This document shows positions 33,840 through 41,480 of a stretch of 64,000 nt of DNA, piece after piece. The stretch's first letter is position 1, and each line of letters opens with the position of its first letter. The DNA is from Lentilactobacillus fungorum (GTDB lineage Bacteria > Bacillota > Bacilli > Lactobacillales > Lactobacillaceae), in NCBI RefSeq assembly GCF_016860605.1, contig NZ_BNJR01000007.1, positions 124,001 to 188,000 on the forward strand, written 5' to 3'. The position numbers and the translations under genes were made by a program. The notes beneath the pieces are model-generated. The model worked only from the letters and a program-made list of their open reading frames with translations. It was not told the DNA's origin and did no database searches.

Positions 33840-34426
33840 TGAAATTACTTTTAAGCCGGCATGGTGAAACCGAATACAATCGTGAGAAAAAATATTATGG
33901 TAAGGCAAATGTCGAATTAGATAACGTGGGACTAGAACAGGCTGATCAATTAGCAGAGAAGTTAAACGCAACGGGGATTGATTACGCAATCAGAAGTGAC
34001 TTAAAGCGAACTGAGCAAACCCTTAGTGCCGTTGAAAAAAATCAGTCAACGATGAAGGTCATTGTTGACAAGGCATTTGATGAAATGCCATTTGGAAATT
34101 GGGAGGGTAAGAACGCCAACGAGGTTGAAGCGGCTTATCCAGATGTTTGGCAACGTTGGCTTAAAGCTCCGTTTGACGTGACCCCTAAAGGAGCAGAACC
34201 CTTTCATGATTTTGAAAAGCGCGTTATCAAAGCAATGGATCACTACTTATTAACGTTACCCAATACAAGTACGGTTTTATTGATTGCACACTTGGGAGTT
34301 TTACGGACGTTACATCACCACTGGTATCCAGAAGTTGATTGGTGGTCAGTTAATTTTAAGGCGGGCTGTTATTCATTGTATGAAACTAGTGGAACTAAGG
34401 CCAAGCTACTTAAGTTAAATATTTGA
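33839..34426 (+). CDS. cobC: Alpha-ribazole phosphatase
   Basis: A 195-residue histidine phosphatase with LLSRHGETEYNREKKYYG at the N-terminus, RSDLKRTEQT, and VLLIAHLGVLRTL with the second His. CobC removes the 5'-phosphate of cobalamin-phosphate or alpha-ribazole phosphate. The start overlaps the cobS stop (TAATG), indicating coupling. Any phosphoglycerate-mutase-like phosphatase could look similar; context decides. Confidence 0.88.
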   Translation: MKLLLSRHGETEYNREKKYYGKANVELDNVGLEQADQLAEKLNATGIDYAIRSDLKRTEQTLSAVEKNQSTMKVIVDKAFDEMPFGNWEGKNANEVEAAYPDVWQRWLKAPFDVTPKGAEPFHDFEKRVIKAMDHYLLTLPNTSTVLLIAHLGVLRTLHHHWYPEVDWWSVNFKAGCYSLYETSGTKAKLLKLNI

Positions 34427-34734
34427 TAACGTTTTCAGAATAACTGCAACTTTGCCCAATTGATTTACAAACCGAATTATGACAATTTTGATTTTGGAAT
34501 CGAATAAGGGGTACCTTCTTGGCTAAAATCAAGAAATATCAATTATAATGGTCAGCCTTGGCAAGCTTTTAACTAAGATTTTTTTGATAACATTTTGACC
34601 AATTGTATTATTTTGCACCTAACGATAAATTTGATGTCAATCTTAAAACAAAGTAGGTGAATATTTTCACTTGAAGATATGCTATCCTTAGTGCGTCGAT
34701 TATGGCTTATCAAATACAAGGGTAGGTGTGTATT
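34424..34734 (+). promoter_or_regulatory. pduF upstream region with a near-CRE
   Basis: TGATAACGTTTTCA at 34424-34437 matches the CRE consensus in 13 of 14 positions and overlaps the cobC stop. The remaining approximately 300 bases are AT-rich, without a gene. A possible -10 (TATGCT or TATCCT near 34680) lacks a consensus -35, as expected for an activator-dependent (PocR) promoter. No cobalamin riboswitch was recognised. Confidence 0.4.
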
Positions 34735-35445
34735 ATGGATGGTTTTATAGGTGAATTTTTTGGCACGATGATTTTGATTATGCTGGGGGCCGGGACTGGT
34801 GCCGGTTTTAACTTGAATAAGGCATATGCAAAAGGTGCTAATTGGACGTTTGTCTGCCTGTCATGGGGGATGGCCGTTGCAATGGGCGTTTATGTTGCTG
34901 GATCATTGGGATCAATGGGCCACTTAAATCCCGCTGTAACAATCGGTTTTGCCTGCTTTGGGTTTTTCCCATGGAGTCAAGTTCTCCCATACCTTGCAGG
35001 TCAATTTTTAGGAGCTTTTGTAGGGGCTGCGCTGGTTATTATACAATTTGCGCCACACTTCAAAGCAACGCCTGATGAAGCTTCTGGAAACCAAGTTGGC
35101 ATTTTTGCAACCCGACCAGCGATTAAATCGCCATTATTTAATTTTATTTCAGAATTATTTGCAACATTTGCATTTATTTTCATTTTATTGAATTTAGGTA
35201 ATTTTACATTAGGCTTGAAACCGTTTATCGTAGGTTTTTTAATCTTTGTCATCGGTACTGGACTAGGAACGACCACTGGATTTGCGATCAACCCAGCCCG
35301 GGATTGGGGACCAAGGTTTGCTTATACGATTTTGCCGGTACCTAATAAGGGTAATGCTTATTGGGGCTATGCGTGGGTACCGATGTTTGGCCCACTGGCA
35401 GGCGGCATTTTGGCGGCTGCGATTCAGTTTATGTTAAAGGGTTAG
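34735..35445 (+). CDS. pduF: Propanediol/glycerol uptake facilitator
   Basis: A 236-residue MIP-family channel with six helices and the two NPA loops: GHLNPAVTIGF and AINPARDWGPRFAY. The Asp/Arg after the second NPA is the glycerol-facilitator type. It admits glycerol or 1,2-propanediol for the microcompartment. ATG 34735 is chosen (GTG 34726 overlaps the ribosome site AGG). It lies next to pocR, as in other pdu loci. Confidence 0.93.
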   Translation: MDGFIGEFFGTMILIMLGAGTGAGFNLNKAYAKGANWTFVCLSWGMAVAMGVYVAGSLGSMGHLNPAVTIGFACFGFFPWSQVLPYLAGQFLGAFVGAALVIIQFAPHFKATPDEASGNQVGIFATRPAIKSPLFNFISELFATFAFIFILLNLGNFTLGLKPFIVGFLIFVIGTGLGTTTGFAINPARDWGPRFAYTILPVPNKGNAYWGYAWVPMFGPLAGGILAAAIQFMLKG

Positions 35446-35447
35446 AG

Positions 35448-35722
35448 AGTGCGAAACCAAGCGTTTAGAAAGCGGAGCATAAACACCGTCAGCAGAAATC
35501 CCCGGTTCTGGGATTTTTGCTGGCGGTGTTTGTGTGCAGCTTTCTGCTTGGTTTCGCACGTTTCGGCATGGTTGCCAAGACATTTCCCCGGTTCTGGGAT
35601 TTTTGCTGGCGGTGTTTGCGTGCAGCTTTCTGCTTGGTTTCGCACGTTTCGACACGGTTGCCAAGACGTTTCCCCGGTTCTGGGATTTTTGCCGGCGGTG
35701 CTTGTGTGCAGCTTTCTGCCTG
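35448..35722 (+). repeat. Variant hairpin element (35448-35554) followed by two tandem 86-bp partial copies (35555-35640, 35641-35722)
   Basis: The first unit begins GTGCGAAACCAAGCGTTTAG, where other copies have GTGAGCGGAGCAAAGCGGTT; the inner stem ACCGTCAGCA pairs with TGCTGGCGGT. The 3' half then repeats at an 86-bp period (CGCACGTTTC at 35555 and 35641). Open frames over this region on both strands come from the repetition and are not genes. Confidence 0.85.
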
Positions 35723-35785
35723 GCAGAATGCTATTGGTTCCGATGACCATCAAGTTCCGCGCAAAGAATAATAAACGGATCCAGT

Positions 35786-35850
35786 TACCTTAAAAGAGGT
35801 CTATCCCTAAAATCTAATCAGACTTTTAGGGATAGACCTCTTTTAAGGTA
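35786..35850. terminator. Very long perfect bidirectional terminator between pduF and pocR
   Basis: Twenty-seven-base perfect arms (TACCTTAAAAGAGGTCTATC onwards) around an 11-base loop. It separates the convergent pduF and pocR genes. Confidence 0.9.
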
Positions 35851-35890
35851 CACCAGTTTTTAGCATTCTTAATCAGATATTGGCATAACG

Positions 35891-37006
35891 TCAATCACTT
35901 GGATACTCTGTATAAATCCATTGAATGACTGATTTGCCCGCTACCGGTACCAACATTGACGATGCATTTGGCTGCTTACAGTCAACGGTGAAGATCCACC
36001 CGCGTTGGCCGGATGAATCCGCTAAACCAGCAATGCTGTTGATATAAGGGAAACCGTTGACCGGCTGTGAATAATAGCTAATGTGATTGTCTTGAAAATA
36101 GCGTTTAGAAATATCATAAACACTGTCACTTTCGTTCCAAGTTAAATCGCGGTGGATCGTAACTATCTTTTGGATTGACGCATTCCGCTGCCTAAACTCT
36201 GAAGGAGTGAGACCGGTATGTTGCTTGAATATCTTGGTGAAATAACTGGTTTGAGCAAATCCAATTTGTTTGGCAATGTGGCTAACGGGAGATGCTGTTA
36301 GACAAAGCTTTTCACCTGCAATCGCAATTTTTTGATTATTGATATAGTCGATAAAATTAACGTGCATTGTTTTCTTAAAGATTCGGCTTAAATATGATGG
36401 CGATAAAAAGACGTGTTGAGCGACTTCATCTAAAGAAATGGTTTGATCGATATTGGCCTTAATATACTTAAGACAGGCTTGTAAGCTATGGTAAATATTG
36501 CCAGAAGCCTCGTCGTTAAAGGGATCTGAAGAGGTACTGCCGCCATTGATTGTCGGCATCGACTCAACTGGTGTAGCGGAAATCTTTTTGCTAGTTTCGT
36601 TTCGTAGATACGTGTCAAAATTGCGGATAGCCGATAAGGCTTCGCTGCCAAGCGCATCCCATACCGTAATCTTGATATCACTATCCGCTTCAAATATTTG
36701 ACCAATAATATTTTCTAAGTAGTTCCTTGATAATGAAATTCGTTGTTGCGAGACATTGACTGAATTACAAATGACAAGCCCCCATAGTTTGTAATTCATA
36801 GTTACCGGAAAGATCGAAAAAATTTCGTCAGAATAAACATTCAGGCTTCGTTGGACGTCTTCTTGTTTTTGATAAACACTCCCGTTCTTTAAGAGTTGCC
36901 CGTCTAAAGTATAGAATGCCGTGTCGATTTGGGTGATGCCAGAAAAGGTATTCACGGCCTCTGCTAACGTCTGATAGTCTTTCAGTTCGAGGGAATAGGT
37001 GATCAT
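35891..37006 (-). CDS. pocR: AraC-family pdu regulator PocR with an extra C-terminal DUF4430-like domain
   Basis: 371 residues. An N-terminal PocR ligand-sensing domain (about 5-120: LAEAVNTFSGITQIDTAFYT) is followed by AraC HTH (about 165-270: ISLDEVAQHVFLSPSYLSRI, IAKQIGFAQTSYFTKIF). Then come about 100 residues with FPYINSIAGL, RGWIFTVD and VAGKSVIQWIYTEY, closely parallel to SSINGL, SGWMYSVNGK and AGDKVHWYFTV in the DUF4430 protein at 54208. This adds a transcobalamin-beta-like domain to the activator. It is divergent from pduA, with a CRE in its own upstream region. Confidence 0.9.
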   Translation of the reverse strand: MITYSLELKDYQTLAEAVNTFSGITQIDTAFYTLDGQLLKNGSVYQKQEDVQRSLNVYSDEIFSIFPVTMNYKLWGLVICNSVNVSQQRISLSRNYLENIIGQIFEADSDIKITVWDALGSEALSAIRNFDTYLRNETSKKISATPVESMPTINGGSTSSDPFNDEASGNIYHSLQACLKYIKANIDQTISLDEVAQHVFLSPSYLSRIFKKTMHVNFIDYINNQKIAIAGEKLCLTASPVSHIAKQIGFAQTSYFTKIFKQHTGLTPSEFRQRNASIQKIVTIHRDLTWNESDSVYDISKRYFQDNHISYYSQPVNGFPYINSIAGLADSSGQRGWIFTVDCKQPNASSMLVPVAGKSVIQWIYTEYPSD

Positions 37007-37050
37007 TACCGTGCCTCCAGTCGTTTATGAAGCTTCTTACATTTATATAG

Positions 37051-37064
37051 TGGAACCGCTTCCA
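37051..37064. promoter_or_regulatory. CRE TGGAACCGCTTCCA in the pocR leader
   Basis: Matches TGNAANCGNWNNCA exactly and is palindromic. It is 45 bp upstream of the pocR start, suggesting CcpA repression of the activator. Confidence 0.6.
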
Positions 37065-37153
37065 CCATAAGTTAATTCTATGATAATAAAATCATGATTA
37101 CAAGATAATTTAGTGAAAAAGTTAGTAATATTTTGCTATTTTATCTTTTGTTG

Positions 37154-37238
37154 TGTAATCGTTTTCAAATATTGCGATTTAAAAATGAACTTGTTTAAGA
37201 TAGCATAATGCAAATTCTTTATACTGAAAGTGTTTTCA
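37154..37238 (+). promoter_or_regulatory. pduA promoter region with CRE (37154-37167) and near-CRE (37225-37238)
   Basis: TGTAATCGTTTTCA at 37154 fits the CRE consensus exactly; TGAAAGTGTTTTCA at 37225 misses one base. A -10-like TATACT (37220-37225) has no good -35 hexamer, consistent with activation by PocR. The whole gap 37007-37316 is this divergent control region; PocR sites are not identified. Confidence 0.55.
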
Positions 37239-37316
37239 AAAACAATTGAATTAGTCCGTTTGTTCACAATTTTGCGGGCCGAGGGATTGATTCAACACAC
37301 TTAGGAGGAATTTCAC

Positions 37317-37619
37317 ATGGAACAAGAAGCTTTAGGTTTAATTGAGACTCAAGGTCTTGTAGCATCTATTGAAGCTGCCGATGCAATGGTTAAAGCAGCA
37401 AATGTGAACTTAGTTGGTCAAGAAAAAATCGGTCACGGATTGGTAACAGTTATGGTTCGTGGAGATGTTGGTGCCGTTAAAGCTGCTGTTGACGCAGGTG
37501 TTTCAGCTGCCGAAAACATTGGCGAAGTTGTTTCCAACTATGTCATTCCACGTCCACATACGGATGTTGAGAAGATTCTCCCAAATCCAGATGATTTAAA
37601 GAACGCTGCCTCAAAGTAA
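37317..37619 (+). CDS. pduA: Microcompartment hexameric shell protein PduA
   Basis: A 100-residue single-BMC-domain protein: [48 protein letters not shown] and [11 protein letters not shown]-like ending. It forms hexamers with a pore and is first in the operon, behind AGGAGG. It is highly similar to the PduJ encoded at 44549, differing by a longer C-terminus. Confidence 0.96.
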   Translation: MEQEALGLIETQGLVASIEAADAMVKAANVNLVGQEKIGHGLVTVMVRGDVGAVKAAVDAGVSAAENIGEVVSNYVIPRPHTDVEKILPNPDDLKNAASK

Positions 37620-37663
37620 GCTGATAATTTAGAAAAAATTTGATGATTATGTAGGTAATAATT

Positions 37664-38488
37664 ATGAATAAAGATAATGATGCGTTAGTTGAGAAAGTCC
37701 TTAACGAAATGATGAAAAAAGGCATTTCAATTAAGGGTGAGGATCAGTCAAAGTCATCGGGAGGATTACAAATGAATGATTTCTTAAACTCTACTAGTGC
37801 CGTTCCTGAATTAGTCGGGACTCGAAAAATTGGTGACACGATTGGAATGTGTATCCCTAGTGTTGATGCTTTGCTTTTGGATCAACTTCATGTAACTAAG
37901 AGATACTCAGTATTAGGGGTATTAAGCGCTCGGTCTGGAGCTGGGCCACACATTATGGCTATGGACGAAGCGGTTAAGGCAACCAATACAGAAGTAATCG
38001 ATATCGAGCTCCCTCGTGATACTAAGGGCGGCGCCGGACACGGTTCCTTGATTTTAATTGGTGGGTATGACCCATCGGATGTACGCTCAGCAATTAACGT
38101 TGCACTGGATACTTTGAGTACAACGTTTGGCGATGTTTACAATTCCGCTGCTGGCCATTTGGAATTACAATTCACTGCTCGTGCAGCAGGTGCTTGTCAT
38201 GCAGCATTTGGTGCTCCGGAAGGTAAGGCATACGGATTAATTTGTGGTGCTCCTGCCGGAATTGGTGTTGTTATGGCCGATACGGCAATTAAAACGGCTA
38301 GTGTTAATGTCTTGTCGTTTGCATCACCTGCTCATGGAACCAGCTTTTCAAACGAAGGGATGGTTCACATTAGCGGCGATTCTGGTGCTGTTAGACAAGC
38401 CGTCAAGGCCGGTCGAGAAGTTGGACTGAAGTTACTTGGCGATATGGGTGAGAAACCGGTTAACGATTTTCCATCATACATTAAGTAG
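37664..38488 (+). CDS. pduB: Trimeric tandem-BMC shell protein PduB (with internal start PduB')
   Basis: 274 residues: an N-terminal extension with a short amphipathic helix (NDALVEKVLNEMMKKG), then two BMC domains. An internal GGGAGG (37759-37764) sits 7 nt before ATG 37772, giving a PduB' of 238 residues (first 36 residues skipped), as known in Salmonella. The N-terminal extension of PduB is reported to link shell and core. Confidence 0.95.
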   Translation: MNKDNDALVEKVLNEMMKKGISIKGEDQSKSSGGLQMNDFLNSTSAVPELVGTRKIGDTIGMCIPSVDALLLDQLHVTKRYSVLGVLSARSGAGPHIMAMDEAVKATNTEVIDIELPRDTKGGAGHGSLILIGGYDPSDVRSAINVALDTLSTTFGDVYNSAAGHLELQFTARAAGACHAAFGAPEGKAYGLICGAPAGIGVVMADTAIKTASVNVLSFASPAHGTSFSNEGMVHISGDSGAVRQAVKAGREVGLKLLGDMGEKPVNDFPSYIK

Positions 38489-38506
38489 TCGGAAGGAGGA
38501 ACACAA

Positions 38507-40183
38507 TTGAAACGTCAAAAGAGATTTGAAAAACTGGAAAAGCGTCCAGTTCATCAAGATGGTTTTGTTCAAGAGTGGGACGACGAAGGCTTAGTTGCGA
38601 TGCACAGCAAAAATGACCCAGAACCAAGCATTAAGATTGAAAATGGGGAAATTACTGAACTCGATGGCAAGCAAAAAGCTGATTTTGATTTAATTGATCA
38701 ATATATTGCAGAATACGGAATTAACATTGATAATGCCGAAAAAGCCAATGCAATGGATTCCAATGCAATCGCTAAAATGTTGATTGACCCAAACGTTCCA
38801 CGCTCAGAAGTTGTTAAAGTAACAACTGCATTAACACCGATGAAAGCTTCAGATGTTATCAATAAATTAAACTTTGGTGAAATGATCCAAGCCGTTCAAA
38901 AGATGCGGCCACGACGGACCCCATTTACGCAAGCTCATGTTACCAATACACTTGATAATCCAGTTGAAATTGCCGCTGATGCTGCTGAAGCGGCATTACG
39001 TGGATTCCCTGAATTGGAAACAACGACTGCCGTTGCACGTTACGCACCGTTGAATGCTATTTCAATCATGGTTGGTTCTCAATCAGGTCGGCCAGGTGTG
39101 ATTACCCAGTGTTCAGTTGAAGAAGCTGTTGAGTTGGGACTTGGGATGAGAGGTTTTACCGCTTATGCTGAAACCATTTCGGTTTACGGGACTGATAAAG
39201 TCTTTACCGATGGTGATGATACGCCTTGGTCTAAAGGGTTCTTGGCATCTTGCTATGCTTCTCGTGGTTTGAAGATGCGGTTCAGTTCAGGCTCTGGCTC
39301 TGAGGTCTTAATGGGCTACACCGAAGGCAAGTCAATGCTTTATTTGGAATCACGGTGTATTTACATTACGAAGGCATCCGGTGTTCAAGGCTTACAAAAT
39401 GGGTCTGTAAGTTGTATCGGTATCCCAGGGGCTGTTCCAAGTGGTATTCGTGAGGTTCTTGGTGAGAACTTAATGTGTATGATGATGGATCTTGAATGTG
39501 CATCAAGCAACGACCAAACATTCTCTCATTCAGATATTCGGCGAACTGCTCGGATGCTCGGCCAGTTTATTGCTGGGACTGATTACATTTCATCTGGATA
39601 CGCTGCCGAAGAAAACTCAGATAACACATTTGCCGGATCTAACATGGATGTTTTGGATTACGACGATTACGAGACAATGGAACGTGACCTTTGTGTCAAC
39701 GGTAGTATTTTACCAATCACAGAAGAACAATCGATTAAGATTCGGAACAAAGGTGCTAAAGCCATTCAAGCTGTCTTTGATGGGTTAGGGTTACCAGCTA
39801 TTACTGATGAAGAAGTTGAAGCTGCTACTTATGGTAGTACTTCAGGTGATATGCCAAAACGTGACATGACCGGTGATATTAAAGCTGCACAAGATTTGAT
39901 GGATCGTGGTGTCACTGTTTCTGATGTTATTCGTGCGCTTGCTAACCACGGATTCGACGATGTTGCCCAAGCTGTCTTCAAGCTGGCTCAACAAAAGATT
40001 TGTGGCGATTATCTACAAACTTCAGCTATCTTTGATAAGGATTGGAACTGCATTTCAGCTATTAATGATCGAAACGATTATCAAGGCCCAGGTACCGGTT
40101 ACCGTCTATGGGAAGATAAGGATCAATGGAATAAGATCAAGAATATCCCATGGGCTTTGGATCCTCAAAAGGTAGAATTCTAG
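38507..40183 (+). CDS. pduC: Propanediol/glycerol dehydratase large subunit
   Basis: A 558-residue B12-dependent diol dehydratase alpha subunit with MKRQKRFEKLEKRP, KKMRPRRTPF, TAVARYAPLNAISIM and TDGDDTPWSKGFLASCYASRG, near-colinear with the L. reuteri enzyme. It converts 1,2-propanediol to propanal or glycerol to 3-hydroxypropanal. The start is TTG 38507, 6 nt after GGAGGA. Confidence 0.97.
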   Translation: MKRQKRFEKLEKRPVHQDGFVQEWDDEGLVAMHSKNDPEPSIKIENGEITELDGKQKADFDLIDQYIAEYGINIDNAEKANAMDSNAIAKMLIDPNVPRSEVVKVTTALTPMKASDVINKLNFGEMIQAVQKMRPRRTPFTQAHVTNTLDNPVEIAADAAEAALRGFPELETTTAVARYAPLNAISIMVGSQSGRPGVITQCSVEEAVELGLGMRGFTAYAETISVYGTDKVFTDGDDTPWSKGFLASCYASRGLKMRFSSGSGSEVLMGYTEGKSMLYLESRCIYITKASGVQGLQNGSVSCIGIPGAVPSGIREVLGENLMCMMMDLECASSNDQTFSHSDIRRTARMLGQFIAGTDYISSGYAAEENSDNTFAGSNMDVLDYDDYETMERDLCVNGSILPITEEQSIKIRNKGAKAIQAVFDGLGLPAITDEEVEAATYGSTSGDMPKRDMTGDIKAAQDLMDRGVTVSDVIRALANHGFDDVAQAVFKLAQQKICGDYLQTSAIFDKDWNCISAINDRNDYQGPGTGYRLWEDKDQWNKIKNIPWALDPQKVEF

Positions 40184-40205
40184 TCAATAGAAGGAGGTAA
40201 GCGCA

Positions 40206-40904
40206 GTGAGTCAAGAAATAGATGAAACGTTACTTAAAAGTATTATTCGTGACGTTTTAAATGAAGTTCAAGGTGCCGAAAAACCAATTTCGTTTAAAGG
40301 CGGCAGTTCAACTGCTACTGCAACGCCATCATCTCAGCAAGCTGACCAAGTTCATCCGGTTGATTGGTTTAAACATGTTGGTGTTGCCAAGCCTGGCACT
40401 TCGAAAGATGAAGTTGTGGTGGCGGTCGGTCCGGCATTTGCAGAGATTATGACCCAAACGATTGTTAAACTTTCTCACAAAGATGTTTTACGACAAATCA
40501 TTGCTGGCATTGAAGAGGAAGGGCTAAAAGCCCGAGTTGTTAAGGTATACCGGACTTCAGATGTCTCATTCATGTCGGCAGAAGCTGATAAATTATCTGG
40601 ATCTGGCATTGCAGTTGCCATTCAATCTAAAGGAACAACCATTATTCACCAAAAGGATCAAGATCCATTGAATAACTTGGAATTGTTCCCACAAGCACCT
40701 GTTTTGACACTTGACACGTATCGAGCAATCGGAAAGAACGCTGCTCAATATGCTAAGGGCATGTCCCCTAATCCGGTTCCAACAGTCAATGATCAGATGT
40801 CTCGACCAACCTATCAAGCTCTTGCAGCTTTGATGCACATTAAGGAAACTAAGCAGGTTGTTGTTGGTAAGCCAGCTGACCAAATTGAAGTTAACTTTAA
40901 TTAA
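40206..40904 (+). CDS. pduD: Propanediol dehydratase medium subunit
   Basis: 232 residues. The N-terminal amphipathic helix [16 protein letters not shown] is followed by a low-complexity Ser/Thr/Ala linker, the arrangement of an encapsulation peptide; the dehydratase beta domain starts near residue 50 ([20 protein letters not shown]). It binds adenosylcobalamin with PduC. Start GTG 40206 behind AGGAGGT. Confidence 0.96.
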   Translation: MSQEIDETLLKSIIRDVLNEVQGAEKPISFKGGSSTATATPSSQQADQVHPVDWFKHVGVAKPGTSKDEVVVAVGPAFAEIMTQTIVKLSHKDVLRQIIAGIEEEGLKARVVKVYRTSDVSFMSAEADKLSGSGIAVAIQSKGTTIIHQKDQDPLNNLELFPQAPVLTLDTYRAIGKNAAQYAKGMSPNPVPTVNDQMSRPTYQALAALMHIKETKQVVVGKPADQIEVNFN

Positions 40905-40928
40905 TTAGAAAGATAGGAGGCATTACTG

Positions 40929-41459
40929 ATGAGCGAAGTAGATGATTTAGTTGCTAAGATCATGTCACAGTTGAAAAACGGTGATAACGGCAGTACGTCA
41001 AGTACTAGTACAGCCACAGCTTCCAATTCAAGCAGCTCTGATCCTGATTTAACAGCTAAAGATTTTCCGTTATTTAAAAATCATCCTGAAATGATTAAGT
41101 CACCAGGCGGAAAGCCCGTTAAAGACATTACATTTCAAGATATTGTTGATAATAAAATTGACTCTAAGGAATTGCGAATTGCCCCTTCAACCCTTCGTTT
41201 GCAAGGCAAACTTGCTGCCGAAGCTGGTCGAACTCAAATTCAAAAAAACTTCCAGCGAGCTGCTGAATTAACCCAAGTGCCTGATGACCGAGTTCTAGAA
41301 ATGTATGGTGCTTTGCGACCATTCCGTTCAAGTAAACAAGATCTACTAAATATTTCGGAAGAGCTTAAAACCAAGTATAACGCTCCAATTTGTGCGAACT
41401 GGTTTAAAGAAGCCGCTGAAAATTACGAGAAGCACAAGAAGTTAAAGGGCGATAATTAA
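40929..41459 (+). CDS. pduE: Propanediol dehydratase small subunit
   Basis: 176 residues. An N-terminal helix (VDDLVAKIMSQLKNG) plus Ser/Thr-rich linker precedes the gamma subunit core (DFPLFKNHPEMIKSPGGKPV, LRIAPSTLRLQG). It completes the alpha2beta2gamma2 enzyme. Confidence 0.96.
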   Translation: MSEVDDLVAKIMSQLKNGDNGSTSSTSTATASNSSSSDPDLTAKDFPLFKNHPEMIKSPGGKPVKDITFQDIVDNKIDSKELRIAPSTLRLQGKLAAEAGRTQIQKNFQRAAELTQVPDDRVLEMYGALRPFRSSKQDLLNISEELKTKYNAPICANWFKEAAENYEKHKKLKGDN

Positions 41460-41480
41460 TAGCTAGTTAGGGGTTTTAAC

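Noticed and set aside
34427-34734. Possible B12 riboswitch before pduF
   Set aside because: No B12 box and no long-range pairing could be found; the region is simply AT-rich with a near-CRE.
35434-35793. Five overlapping frames of 70-114 codons on both strands
   Set aside because: All arise from the 86-bp periodic hairpin sequence between pduF and its terminator; they share repeated peptides and lack ribosome sites.
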